A stretch of DNA of 64,000 nucleotides. It comes from Tetradesmus obliquus. Lineage: Eukaryota; Chlorophyta; Chlorophyceae; Sphaeropleales; Scenedesmaceae. How positions within the stretch are numbered: the first letter of the stretch is position 1; each line of letters begins with the position of its first letter. The notes beneath the pieces were generated by a model. It was not told the origin of the DNA, ran no database searches, and saw only the letters and a program-made list of their open reading frames with translations. The stretch lies in NCBI GenBank assembly GCA_030272155.1, contig CP126200.1, positions 496,001 through 560,000 of the forward strand, read 5' to 3'. The translations under genes were made by a program, and so were the position numbers. Positions 35,570 to 47,236 of this stretch are shown here, in pieces.

Positions 35570-38289
35570 ATGTTGAACATGCAAATAAAGCATCAGCAAT
35601 GCGCACATGCGCAGGGCAGTGCGCGGGGGTGCAGCAGAGCTAGCCGAGTGCCTGCAGTATTAGTGAGAGCCACAGCATCGACAGCAACGGACAAAGCTCA
35701 GCCGGACTGGACAGGTATGTACGCCATGTGACTGATTACGCTGCCAGGGTCACGTGTATGGTCAGTGCTCCTGTACTTCCCATGCTGCAGCAGTAGCAGT
35801 GGCACTTGCAGCAGCAGCACTGGCATCTCACCAGTCACCAACAGCGTCGTAATCATCCAGTAGTGCTGTGAGACGCCTCTGCTGTGCTTGCTGTAAGTAA
35901 AGCACCACACGCAATTAAATTGGAACCCCTGCAGGCGACAAGCTCATGTCAAAGGTAGTCAACTGGATGATCAACACAAAGCCTATCTTTGCGGTCATGA
36001 AGTTTGGCGCCAAGAATGCAATGAAGAGCACAACACTGAAAGCAGGCATTGACTGGGACGGTCATGTACAGAAAATGCAGCAGACAGCAGAGGTAGGAGC
36101 AGGGCCTGTGGCACGAGTACGGCAGCTGCCGTAGCACGAGCATGGCAGCTGCCGTAGTGTACTGCATTACACTTACTGCAGTGGTGCAGTTGATCAGCGC
36201 GTCTGGCTATGGTTGCCAGCGTATCGTGGGCACCGCTTGAGCACCATTACCAATATGTGCACCAAGTGCGCTGGATTGTGTGCGACCTTGTTGTCAATTC
36301 CAAACAACCAACAGCAGTTGCCAGATTCAACTGCAGTAGGAGGCTACAGCATCCCTGCATTACACATACATGTCAGCAAAAGGCTGTTGCAAAGCATGCT
36401 TCAACGCTCACACCACTGCTGCTGCCTGCCGCTGCTGCCACATGCATGCCGTTCCACCTGCAGCTGCAGCAGCTGTGCCAGGAGTTCAGCCAGCAGCCGC
36501 ACCCCGACCTGCAGTACCCCTCATACTACACTGTGCCCTTCCACTCATATGATGATGGCAACCTCAACTGGCAGGTGTGGCCTGCACCACAGCAGCGCAG
36601 AGTTGCGCACAACATGTGCGCTTTTGTGTTACGCAGCTTATACAGCTTCTGCATCTGGGTGCGGGTAGTGCTGGCCGCAGCGATTGCCGGTCCGCTTGGT
36701 TTGGCGCTGCACAAGGCAGCATAACATCAATTGCAAAAGAGCTGTGCCGAACTGAGCCTCAGCATACGGTTGTCCTGCTGGCTGCTCTATGGATTGCATG
36801 CTGTGCGCACAGGCTGCGTATGAGGTGGAGCCAGCCAGCTATGCCATGGCTCTGCGCACCTTCAAGACAGAGACTCTGACAGGCGAGCAGGCCATGCTCA
36901 AGCTGCGCAAAGGCATCAACGACGAAATCCAGGTGCCGCGCAGCTGTGATTTTCTTGAATGGCATGCTTGCTGCTGATGATCCGAGTGCATGCAGTTTCA
37001 ATCTGAAACCCAAATTCTGTTTAAATGTCTGTGGAAATGGTTGAAATGCGCGGTACAGGTGTTGACATGCTCTGATTGCTACTCAGCTTTGACCTGAGGG
37101 CGCCAACCTTGCCGCTGCAGGCCTACCATGCGAAGCACGGTGTGCCTGCTCCTAGCAGCATCCTGGACATCGGCTGCAGCACGGGCATCAGCAGCCGCTG
37201 GTACCAGGCTGCCTGGCCTGATGCTGACATCACCGGGCTGGACCTTAGCCCATACTTCCTGGCAGTGGCGGAGCTGGAGGAGCGGTGTGTGCATTCTGAT
37301 GTTACACATCACAATGAGTTACCTTTCGCACCGCTGTTGCATGTAGAAAGAATTGGCTGCTATATGAACGGAGGCTCTGTGTGGCAGCCTACACAGTTTA
37401 GATCTCAGGGCAGGTGGCAATTAAGCTGAGAGGATGCACACCGCAAACCTGACTGCACGCAAAGAGCAAGCATCTGCAGCATGCGTTGTACTGTTTTTGC
37501 TGATCTGCTGGCTGCTTACATTGCCTGCACTGCTTGCGGCGATTGTACCGCTCGCTGCAGGCGTCGCGCCGCAGCCGAGCCCTCCTCCAAGCGCATCAAG
37601 TTTGTGCGGGGGCTGGCTGAGGCCACCGGGTATGATGACGCCAGCTGGGACATGGTGGTGTTCAGCTTCATCGCACACGAGTGCCCACAGGCGGCGCTGG
37701 CCGCGTTTGTGAAGGAGGCGCGGCGCATCGTCAAGCGCGGCGGCGTGGTCTGCTTCGTGGATAACAACCCCAGGTATGCATCTGGGATTCATTTAGTCGT
37801 AAGAGCAGCGCACACAGCAGGGTTGCGACGTTTGTTTGTTTTATCGTGCACTTTCCATGATGCTGCGTTTGGTGCTGCATGCACTTGTGAGTGCCTTGTC
37901 TGATGTATGCTTGTACTGCCACACACAGCGCAACAGACCCTTGCTCAAGTTTTCGCCATGCCGCCTCCATCTGCAGGTCCAAGACCAGCCAGAATTTGCC
38001 ACCGGTGCCAGTTCACTCGTTGTTGCCTGTTCTGCCTCACGTTTGTACCACCACACACAGCACATCATACCCATGCTTATTTTTTGCTGTGCCTGCCTCC
38101 ATCTGCAGGTCCAAGACCATCCAGAACCTGCCACCTGTGCTTTTCACCCTAATGAAGTCCACGGAGCCGTGGAGTGACGAGTACTACAGCTTTGACCTGG
38201 AGGAGGCGCTGCGGCAGGGCGGCTTTGACCGGGTTGTGACAACAGAGGCAGACCACAGGCACCGCACTGTGTTTGGCATCGCTGTATGA
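35570..38289 (+). CDS. Plastid-type SAM-dependent methyltransferase
   Basis: Seven exons in phase: 35570-35714, 35935-36092, 36464-36574, 36813-36932, 37121-37284, 37561-37773 and 38109-38289 (TGA), 363 residues. The start at 35570 has a good context (ACAATG) and gives a basic, Ser/Ala-rich leader ending VRATAS, which looks like a chloroplast transit peptide. The middle reads YPSYYTVPFHSYDDGNLNW. The class I methyltransferase core follows: motif I LDIGCSTGISSRW (about 195), GLDLSPYFLAVAE (about 220), DMVVFSFIAHECP, RIVKRGGVVCFVDNNP and the C-terminal PPVLFTLMKSTEPWSDEYYS. This arrangement is shared with a family of land-plant plastid methyltransferases of unknown substrate. A decayed copy lies immediately upstream. 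Confidence 0.92.
37918..38048 (+). repeat. Partial tandem copy of the acceptor and start of methyltransferase exon 7
   Basis: CTCCATCTGCAGGTCCAAGA at about 37964 recurs 132 bp downstream at the real exon. The upstream copy keeps the acceptor and about 40 bp of decayed coding sequence, then returns to intron-like sequence starting CCACACACAG. Confidence 0.85.
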
Positions 38290-39277
38290 GGGCATTCTGG
38301 AGGGTGCAGAGGTGGCAGCGTTGCAGTGGAGTGAAGAGAGGTGGGACATTGTTGCTTTGTGCGAGAAGACGTGGGGTCAATTTATTTCATCGGCAGCACA
38401 GCAAGCTGTCCGCATATGCATGGGTTCATGTTTGGGGCAGCAGCATGCGCTGTGTGGGTGCGGGTGGTCGAAGGAGTGCTTGCAGGAGACCTGGGTGATT
38501 GTGCAAGGCCAGGTCATCTGTCACTGGCAGTTGGTGGCCACCTGCAGCTCCGAGCTGGTGTCTTGTGCTTTGGACGTGAATCTGTCACCAGCCAGTAGTA
38601 GCCATCAGTTTGATTCCAACAGCATGTGTGTGGTGTGGCTTGTACGTGGCACGTGGCGTTGTTTGGTGGTGAATACAGCTTGGATGCAGCCTGCTGTGTT
38701 CCTTAAAGGACCTGGGGCCCCCACCAGTGTCCGTTGAGAAGGACGCGTCTGTCAACAATGCCGCAATGCCAGGCCTGGCCCAGCCGCTGCCATCCGCAGT
38801 CAGCTCGTGGCAGTCAGTGACCAATTGGTGTTGCAACACAATTGATGCATGTGGCCTATGCAAGGGGTGTGTGGGTGGTGTAGTGCACCTGGCATCGCAG
38901 ATGTACGTGGTATGCGCAGTTGTGGTTGACTGCATCACCTGATCATGCTTTCCCATGGCACAATCATCGTCCATGGCCATGGGGCATGGCCTACCGTGCA
39001 TGTGGTGTGCTGATCATGGCGTGGAGCAACATGCCATGATGGCCCATTCGTATGACGCTTGTGCCTTTCTGCTGCGATCGTTGAGCGCAATTCACAACTC
39101 GATGCGTTTCTGGGATCGAGAAGTTGCCGGTCAACGAGACCTACCCCTGCTGTTACGGTCAAAGTAACGTCTCGGAGCACACAATGTACGCTGGTTGACA
39201 AGAACTTAGTCCAGTTTGTGGCATGTTTTTCTGCTGTCCAAGACTTCTCGACGTTACCAACGCCGCTGATTAGTGCC
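38290..39277. other. Intergenic region
   Basis: No supported gene. A 154-residue open frame at 38273-38737 overlaps the methyltransferase stop and has no family features. Confidence 0.5.
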
Positions 39278-39705
39278 ATGGAAGAAGAGCAGGATTGCAT
39301 CATGTCGCTGAGCGACTTTCCAGAGCCCATATTATTCAAGGTGTTTAGGTAAGTGTAATTGAGGCCGTGGAAACGTTTCGCTAATGCGCATTGGCCTCAC
39401 GCAGCACTGCGTGGTTTCCTTGCAGGCACCTGGAGGGCGCAGAGCTGGCCAAGCTGTGCACGCAGGTGTGTGAAAGTTCCATGAACAGTCCGAGCTGACA
39501 ATATAAGTTATGCGCGTTCTGGCATGCGCCTGTGGGCATTGGACTGGTACCCGTTGGTGCACCAGGCGTAGGCATAGCGTCCTGCCCACGGACTCGAATT
39601 GCTGCCGCTGCTGACCTGCAGGATCGTAGGCTACGTGTAGTGGCCGGAGAGCAGACGCTGTGGCAGGCGCTGGCCTTGGACAGGTGAGTGAAGGCACTGC
39701 TGCTT

Positions 39706-39757
<52 letters not shown>

Positions 39758-42082
39758 AATGCTGGTGGCTGTGCCTGGTGCAGCAGCAGACCTCAATTAT
39801 CAAATATGATGTACCTGCAGGTGGCCCAACGCAACAGCATGCCATCATGGAGGCGACTGGCAGCAGCTGTACAGGTGGGGTGACAGCTGCGGTCAGCAGT
39901 GCAGCAGAGGTCTCTCCATGCAGCCATTCTCCGCAATCCCGCCATCAGCATCGAGCTCTTCACTCTGCAGTCGGCACCCAACCAACGTAGCTCATAGTTT
40001 GTTGCTGCTTTGATCTACCAACCTCTTATCTGCGCACACAAACCTGCCAGCAACCACAACCAGGACAACCTGGCCTCGTGAGTGAGGCGTCCACAGCTTG
40101 CCGCTCCCTCACCAACCACTTTTGTATCCACTGCTTGCAGGACACGTGCCCGGCTGCCCAACACCTTCACAGCAGGCATTGACCGCCTGCACCAGCTCAC
40201 CCGGCAGGCCGCAGGCAAGCAGCAGCTGCGCATGAACAGCGACAGCCTGCCAGGCACAGCCAGCAGCAGCAGCCCTGCAGGAAGCCCGCTGCGCACCAAC
40301 GTGTATGGCTTCAGCCAGGTGCCATACACACGCATTCCACACATGCTGCTGGACAAGGTCATGGAGGTGGGTGCAGTGCTATGTGTGCAGTACTATGGCT
40401 GGTTGCTGTGCATGTACAGAATCAAGAGCTGCATGGGTGGCTGGCATGTACGCCAGATGCCTGGTGTTGAGGAGCTTGCTGTTGCTTGCCTGCCTGTCTT
40501 GCAGTGACCATGTTGTCTCAAGGGCGCATAGCTGTTGGTGTGCGTGCGCCGAGCAGCAGCTGCCCTGAAGCAGCAGTGGCAGTGACCAGCACAGCACATG
40601 CAGCCCATGGTTAAGCATCACTCACATAGCCTGTCTTGCACAGAAGCGCACACGCCAGCATGCCCATAACTAGACGTGTATGCTTGCCGCTGCTGTTGCG
40701 TGCTGCAGAACCTATTCAGCCTGTGTGCCTGGAGCGCTGGCCGCGGCAGCACAGCCAGGCGCAACCTGTTTGCTACCAGCAGCAGCAGCAGGGACGCGTG
40801 CAGCGTCAACAGCAGCGAGCAAGCTGCTGCTGCTGCATCTGAGATGCGGCTGGTGCGGCAGGACATGGCTTGGTGGCTGAGCAGCAAGCCTGAGGTGAGC
40901 AGCAGGAGGAGCAGCAGCAAGAGGTGTTGGCCAACCCATGGGTAAGGGTGCCATGTAGGGGTTAGGGAAGCCACAGCAGCAGCAGTGTGCGTTCAAGGAG
41001 CGCAGCAGGCCCAGCAGAACAACCATAGGCAGCAGGGCAAGCACATGCGAATATGCGTACACGAGCACTCGCAGCAAATGTGTTTGCTCTCAGGTCGTGC
41101 AAGCTGCTCACCACAACAGCGCGATGTCTCTGCCAGCTGCTTTTGCACTGCTTGTCGCCCCAGCCTCGCCTGAACATGCCCACCTATCAGCTGCACCGCC
41201 CACCCCACAGGCATGGCAATGCACGATCGCTCACTTTGTCGCCCTTGGCATGTTGTATCTCCATGCGCGCAGGCCGTGCTGCAGTACGTGCGCCGCAGCA
41301 GCAGCATGCTGGACGACTGGGACATGTGGGGCAGCGGCTTCAGCGCCTGGCCCGAGGTGGTGTGGCGGCGCAGCGCGCTGCAGTTCCTGGCTGACTTGCA
41401 GCTGGGCCCGCAGGAGGGCGTGTGCCCTAGCGTCACCGAGCGCCTGCAGAGGTGCGGCTAGGGCTGCTATTGCTGCCTGTGGTTGTGGGTGCCTGTTGTC
41501 TGTTATGATATGGTACAGCATGCAGCTGGGGCTGCTGGAAGGCGTGTGCCCAGCGTCACCGAGTGGCTGCAGAGGTGCGCGGTGCGGCTTGGATGCCTAA
41601 GCTGTCTGTGGTCTGGGTGTTGTTGGCTGTTTGCAAGTAGCGCAGCATGCAGCTGGGGCCGCAGGAGGGCTTGTGCCCCAGCGTCAAGGAGCACCTGCAG
41701 AGGTGCGGCCAGGGTGCTATAGTTTTGCCGATTCATGTGGTTGTGTCTGTCCGTATAAATGTAGCGTAGCATGCAGCTGTGTATGTCAGCGGGCTTGGAC
41801 GGGCTTCTGCTCTGATTTTCGCTCTTCATTGTTGTCTCTTTGCAGCAGTGTTTCTGCTGGTGGTTGCGCATGCCTTGATGCTTGCGCTCACGCGTCTTTC
41901 ATACAACTCACAACAAGTGCGCATCTCCTTCCTTCTGCAGGGAGCTGGCACACCTGGACGACTGCATCCGCAGCGTCGACGCGGAGAGCACCGACCTGCC
42001 CACGCCCACGCGGCCGCAGGGCCTGCCAGCCAAGCACTGGTGGTACAGCTTGCGCGGGCAGCTGGCCGGCTGCGCCTGCTGA
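39278..42082 (+). CDS. F-box protein
   Basis: Eight exons in phase: 39278-39348, 39426-39465, 39622-39683, 39821-39874, 40141-40366, 40709-40894, 41273-41451 and 41941-42082 (TGA), 319 residues. F-box proteins bind SKP1 and bring substrates to SCF ubiquitin ligases. The N-terminal F-box spans about residues 10-60: SLSDFPEPILFKVFRHLEGA, LAKLCTQDRRLRVVAGE, TLWQALALDRWPN, then WQQLYR. The rest has no domain I recognise; it includes a Ser-rich stretch and a C-terminal region (VRRSSSMLDDWDMWGSGF, then LQLGPQEGVCPSVTERLQR). Intron 3 contains a (CTG)n run. Two decayed copies of the end of exon 7 lie in intron 7. Confidence 0.85.
39700..39753. repeat. (CTG)n microsatellite in F-box gene intron 3
   Basis: About 16 CTG units, with one CTT CTA interruption at the left. 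Confidence 0.9.
41520..41707 (+). repeat. Two partial copies of the end of F-box exon 7
   Basis: 41520-41575 and 41646-41707 repeat the coding for QLGPQEGVCPSVTERLQR plus the GTGCG donor. The second stays open (QLGPQEGLCPSVKEHLQR); the first has lost frame by a small deletion. Confidence 0.88.
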
Positions 42083-43857
42083 GCGCAGCACTGTGATCGT
42101 CGGATGTATGGTGAGGCAGCAGGACGGGTGGTGCACTGCGGCACAGCTGCGCTGCAGGGCGGTCAAGGAGGTGGGCAGGCCGTGCATCGGTATGCACGCA
42201 TGAGGTAGTGCTCTAGTGCCAGCAGCGCTGCCTGGACTAGTGCTTTGAGCTCTAGCGAGCTAAGGCTGTGTTGTTGCTGCTTGAGGATGCTCCTTGGCAG
42301 CGCATTGGGGCTGAGCAAGCAGCAGCGCAAATGCGTGCATTTGATTTGATAAAGACAGCGCGCATGATTGCACAAACATTTGATGTGGTGGGCGTGATTA
42401 TCTGTTGCGGTTGCGGTTGCGGTACTTGCTGACTGGAAGGTGCTTGCCTTAGCAAAGTGCATCCGTCATGTCATGACAGCCGGTGGCATGATGCGAGGTG
42501 CTGTCCTGCAAGCAGCAGACTAGCCTGCTGCTACATCAGCAGGACAGCGGCAGTGCACGAGCCTGATCTGAAACAGTTGACAGCTTCAGCACGAGCTGTT
42601 GCATGACAGTATCTATCGCACGCAGCTTGAGCTCCGTGTGAGTGCTGGATAACCTAGCACATCTTTCAGCTCGAGTTGGGGAAGGACACAGCTGCATGCA
42701 TGAGCTGTATGTACCATACTTTGTGCTTGGTGTCGGTTTTGCTATCCCAAATTGGCTGGCTTGCTGGCAGTTTTGGGCTGGTGGTTGGTTTAGTGTCTGG
42801 CAGAGATGTGGCAGGTTGGCGGGGTTGTAGTGCGGTTGGTTCTATTGAAAGCAGTGCTAGGGTGGCTGAAGGTGTGGCTGCGTTGGTTGAGTTGATGCAT
42901 GCTAGAACGGGGTGACACATCGCTGAAAAACAAGCCTTTCATGGCGGCATTTTGTGCATGTCGCGGCAACAACTGGATTGTGTTGTCAGTGACCGTTGAC
43001 ATTGACAGCAGGCTGCAGTCTTGACTTGACAAATGTAGCAGTGAGGGTGCAGGGTTCGTATGCTGCCATGGTTGCTGTGTCTAATTATGCGCGGCGAAAG
43101 CAACTGGCAAACCTGCATAATGTGATGATAAAGTCATGTTTGGTGCAGGCTGGGGGTGCTTGCTACGTGCAACACACCTTGACTGGGTATACAATGTATC
43201 ATGTATTGGATTACGATTATTCAAATGATGGGTCTTCACAACATGGTGAGGGTGCAGCTGGGCTCAGCTGTTGGTTGTGCTGTTAGTGAGTGACTTTGCA
43301 GCCACCAGCAACCCTCAGGGCCTGGCGTCAACCTGACAGCATGCTGCAGGGCTGGTGTTGCTCATTGCCAGCCCATCCATCGCGCAATCTTAATGTCACT
43401 CAACAAGTGACGCTGGTCATCGCTGTGTAACATTTACGTGAGTGCTGGTGTTCCTTGTTGGTGTGGCGTGGCATGCACAGCATGCTGGGCACCTACGTCT
43501 GGCAGCAGCTGGCACTGCTGATCAACATCAACCAACAGTGTAATCTTACAGCACTGGGATGTAAGCAAAGCAAAACCTCCGGACGCTTTTGGTTGTCGCA
43601 GGTGCGCTAGTGGGTAAGCGGCAACCGCTGCAGCCCGCATCTGACGTCGACGAACTTGGCGGGTTGAGCACCAGCCGGCGCGTGCCACACCCTTCGGAGC
43701 CACGAGCAAGTGCACGCAGCGATCAAAAAGTTAATCACGCAGCAAACCAATTATTAGCGTTGTTTACTTGATGTAATCATGCCCGAGTGACCCGTCATCC
43801 CAGTTTTGATATATTTTGACACACTCACTGTGCTGCTGCACACGTATTCGCATCAAT
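42083..43857. other. Intergenic region
   Basis: No supported gene. A 96-residue open frame at 42996-43286 (LTNVAVRVQG, then YTMYHVLDYDYSNDG) was considered but has no flanking exons or family match that I can see. Confidence 0.45.
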
Positions 43858-45582
43858 ATGCTGGGCCAAACGAAGGCCACAGCATGTGGCCTGTTATTGC
43901 TGCTTGTACCTCAGCTGCTCTTGCTGCACAGCCAGCCCTGTGCAGCTCAGACAGGCTCTGCCATCGTGCCTCTGGCTCAGCTGGCTGGTGGTCTGCTGAA
44001 TGGCTTCACTGACCTGTCTTCACTGGGAGGTGCGGCACGATGCTGCTGCTGCCGACACATTCACCCACCTATATAGATGTGGTGGCACCCAGGAGACAGT
44101 CATTCAGCAGGTGGAGGTTGCAAGCCACAGCCACAGCCACAAATATGATGCTAGCTGGTGCTGGCCAGCTTGGCCAGCGGCAGCACCTGCCATGCGCAAC
44201 TGAGAGCAGCTGCAACCTGCCAGCCCGCTGCCAGCTGTCCGAAAAATGTGATACTCGTCTGACACCAGCAACACGTGGCGCATTGCAGCTAAGTGTCGGC
44301 TGCAGAGCACTCTAGGCTCAATGTTCCCATCCACGAATAGCACTACGAGCTTTCCAAACCTGGATGCAAGCCTGGTGCAATGCTGCTGCTGTCTCTGCTG
44401 CTGCTGTTGCCTCCGCTGCTGCTGCTGCTGCTGCTGCCGCTGCTGCTGTACGCAGGTCCCTCCTTCGCCATTGACTCCGGCCTGCTGTCATGGCTGCAGA
44501 GTTCCCTGCTGGACATCTTTGACAACTTGGGCAGTGACGGCTCAGGCATATCTGGGCTGATGCAGGAATGGTTCAAGTCCTCCAACCCGATGGCACTTGG
44601 CGCTGTGGCAGCAGGCAGCTTTGCAGCTGGTGCTGTTGTGGGCGGCGCGCTCGGCGCATCAAAGGGGCCTGGCATGCTGCCTGGGCTGCCTCCGCTGCCG
44701 CCGCCGCTGCCGCTGCTGCCAAGTGGCCACCCGCTGGCCCCTTGGACCAAGAAGCACGACCTGGTGAGTGGCAGGTGCTGTTGTACACTGTCGCTGGAGA
44801 GTAAATATCTAGCAGCAGTGTACACGGTGTACGCTATTGCTGCCAGCATATGCTTGCACTTCTTGGTCAGCAGCACTGCATGCCGCTCGGCATGTACAAC
44901 TAGCAGGCAAGGTTGCCAAGCGGCTGTGCATTTGGGTTATGCGCAGGACAACCGAATGCATGTGTGTGTACAGAGGCAGCGCTTGTAGCAGCGCAGCGTG
45001 AGTGCCATCAGCAGCCGTGCCACCTGCAGATGCAGCACTGCATCTCAAAGCATCTGCCGCGCGCAGTTTCACACAGCAGGCTGTGCACTGCAACTGCTGC
45101 CTGACATGATGCAGCTTCAAGCACAACATACATCATAAACAGCAACATGACCGCACTCTCAAGTGCGCAAGCTTCTGCTGACGCACCAGCCGCGCTGCTG
45201 CTGCACAACTCTGCTGCTGCAGCCGCTGCGCCTGCTAGCAGACAAGTGGGGTGGTGCCCTGACCAGGGCTCAGTTCAGCCCCGGGCTGCAAGGCTTCCTG
45301 CAGCTGCTGGGCCTGGCAGACGAACAAGAAGCACTTGTCAAGTGGACCTGCATCCTATACCCCAACTGGAGCAGCGCGCTGCTGCCTCAGGCGCTGCAGG
45401 ATGTGCGGGACTCGTACTGCGTGAAGGCGCTGCCGGCTGCTGCTGTGAGCAAGCTGCTGCAGGGCCCTCCAAAGCCTAAGCCTGCAGGGTTAGGGTTTGG
45501 CGTGCCTGGGGGTTTAGGCAAGCCTGGCCTGGCGGGGCCTGGGCCGCTGCCCAAGCCTGGGCCTATGGGGGTGCTGGGCTAG
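43858..45582 (+). CDS. Secreted or membrane protein of unknown function
   Basis: Three exons in phase: 43858-44029, 44456-44763 and 45223-45582 (TAG), 279 residues. A clear signal peptide opens the protein (ACGLLLLLVPQLLLLHSQPC, cleaved near residue 30). A Gly-rich hydrophobic stretch GAVAAGSFAAGAVVGGALGA (about residues 106-125) looks like a glycine-zipper membrane segment, followed by a Pro-rich stretch (LPGLPPLPPPLPLLPSGHP). The last exon encodes a helical segment (LADKWGGALTRAQFSPGLQG) and a Gly/Pro/Lys-rich tail (GKPGLAGPGPLPKPGPMG). The acceptor of exon 3 is the least certain; 45175 is an alternative in the same phase. I do not recognise the family. Confidence 0.65.
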
Positions 45583-45586
45583 CACC

Positions 45587-45708
45587 TAGAGGTTTAGGCA
45601 AGCCTGGCTGCCTGGGGTTTAGGCAAGCTTGGCCGCCTGGGGTTTAGGCAAGCCTGGCCTGGGCCGCTGCCCAAGCCAGACACTGGGCCTATAGGGATGC
45701 TGGGCTAG
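45587..45708 (+). repeat. Tandem duplication of the 3' coding end and stop of the preceding gene
   Basis: The stretch GGTTTAGGCAAGCCTGGC...GGGCCGCTGCCCAAGCC...GGGCTAG is repeated after the stop, with a second TAG at 45706-45708; the core GGTTTAGGCAAGC occurs four times between 45511 and 45650. Confidence 0.9.
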
Positions 45709-47041
45709 AGCTGTGCAGATGCATGTCATGCTGATGGTTCGTGCAGCCAAGGGAGCGCTGCTGGCAGTCAGCTGTCTGCAGCGTTGAGCGTGAAGCAAAT
45801 ACGTTCAGCAGATGAGAAGTGGCGCAGTTGACCTGATTGATGGTGTTGTGCAACAAAAACTGTGCAGTGTGCCGCTGTTTTTCATGCTGCGGCTGTCACG
45901 GTACAACAAGCTCTGACTGCCAGGCCCGATTATCATGGATAGTATTCTAATGAGGACAATGGGCGCTTGTATTTGGTGCCACCGCTCGGAGTGGCATTAA
46001 ACAACAATTCTTGTGCATGGTGTGCACGCTGTGCACGCCCTGCGCAGGGTGTCAAGAGTATTGACTGGAACATTGCATGACATGCTAGCTTATCTGGCAG
46101 CGTTGCCAGCATCATTGTGCGTCTTGAGTATGAATTTGGAGTCTTGAATATGCACAACTTGACTCATTCAGTGAACAGGCTGTGCTGCATTGCTGATTTT
46201 GGATGAGGTGCTCCAGCTTTGCCTAGTGACCTGTTGTTTGCAGAGCATGCAACAGTACCTCCCTGTGTACCACAAGTGCAGTGCAATGTACTGGGGCATG
46301 GCAGTAGCATGCAACCACAGTGTGAACACCCAACATGCACCAAGCCTGCTTCTGAGCAAGTCAGTTGCGGCGTAGCGGCCTGAACACATTCATAAAGATC
46401 ATGTTCAGCCCGTTACTTGAACAAACAAGCAGCTCTGACGCATGCCTTCGTATGTTGCAATTGCACACCCACTGTACTGCGCTGTACATCAGATGCAGTC
46501 CTGTTGAATCTGTCAAGCGGCATCATGGTTGCAGCTGAACTCTGCGACACCTGAGGTGATACTCATGGCCTGAGCAGCGCTGCTAGCAGAAGGAGATGAT
46601 GGTTATGGGGTCAGGCCTCACCAGAAGAACACGGTGAGGGGTTGCATTGTGTGCACAGGCAACATCACAGTGCAATAAACAAGAGAAGGGCTGAAACGCT
46701 GAAGAAAAGTCAGCAAAAAGGCTGTCAGGACTTCAGCGGAGTGACACTCAGTGACTGAGCCTGGGGATTGACACTTGTGAAGTAAACAGCTGCAGCAGCA
46801 TGGGGCGGGCCGCTTTTAGAACCGCAATGCCACCGTTGTGCGACAGCCGTCACTTGGCAGGCATCTACGACGGGGCTCGCGCATTGGGCCCACCCACACC
46901 GAGGATCAGCTGCCATGCAGCCAGGCCCTCGCTGGCGGCCATCCCAGGCTGTCAGAACATAGCCCATGTTGTTTCCCCTTGAATACTGCCACGAGCACTG
47001 CCTCCCGATGCGTATATTATGAGAAAACTGAAAAATTCGCC
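45709..47041. other. Intergenic region
   Basis: No supported gene. Confidence 0.5.
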
Positions 47042-47236
47042 GGCTAAACCCTAAAACCTGCTTGTTTGCAGTTATGACCAGCGTGCAAACTTCACCGGCA
47101 TCAATCATGACACAGCCTCGACGAAAGTTGAGGAGTGGGGCTTGATAGCTCAGCTGGAAGAGCGTTAGACTGAAGATCTACAGGTCCCCAGTTCGATCCT
47201 GGGTCAGGCCATTTTGTCCCCTGGACAAACTGGCAA
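47042..47236 (+). repeat. Left arm of a tRNA-containing inverted repeat
   Basis: About 195 bp, the reverse complement of 47929-48124 with only a few mismatches. The arms start GGCTAAACCCTAAAACCTGC and end GGACAAACTGGCAAT; each contains one tRNA-Phe gene. The spacer is about 690 bp. Confidence 0.93.
47139..47211 (+). tRNA. tRNA-Phe (GAA)
   Basis: 73 nt fold: acceptor GGCTTGA/TCAGGCC (one G-U pair), D stem GCTC/GAGC, anticodon loop CTGAAGA giving GAA, T arm CCCAG-TTCGATC-CTGGG, discriminator A, no intron. The outermost anticodon-stem pair is a mismatch. No CCA is encoded, as expected for a nuclear gene. Confidence 0.93.

Noticed and set aside
14639-42082. SKP1 and F-box gene as a functional gene cluster
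   Set aside because: They lie 23 kb apart on opposite strands with unrelated genes between them; only their families connect them.
42996-43286. 96-residue open frame with LTNVAVRVQG
   Set aside because: Weakly beta-helix-like, but no repeat motif series, no flanking exons and no signal peptide.
47046-47058. Telomere-like CTAAACCCTAAAAC
   Set aside because: Only about two degenerate units, present in both arms of the tRNA inverted repeat; not a telomeric tract.
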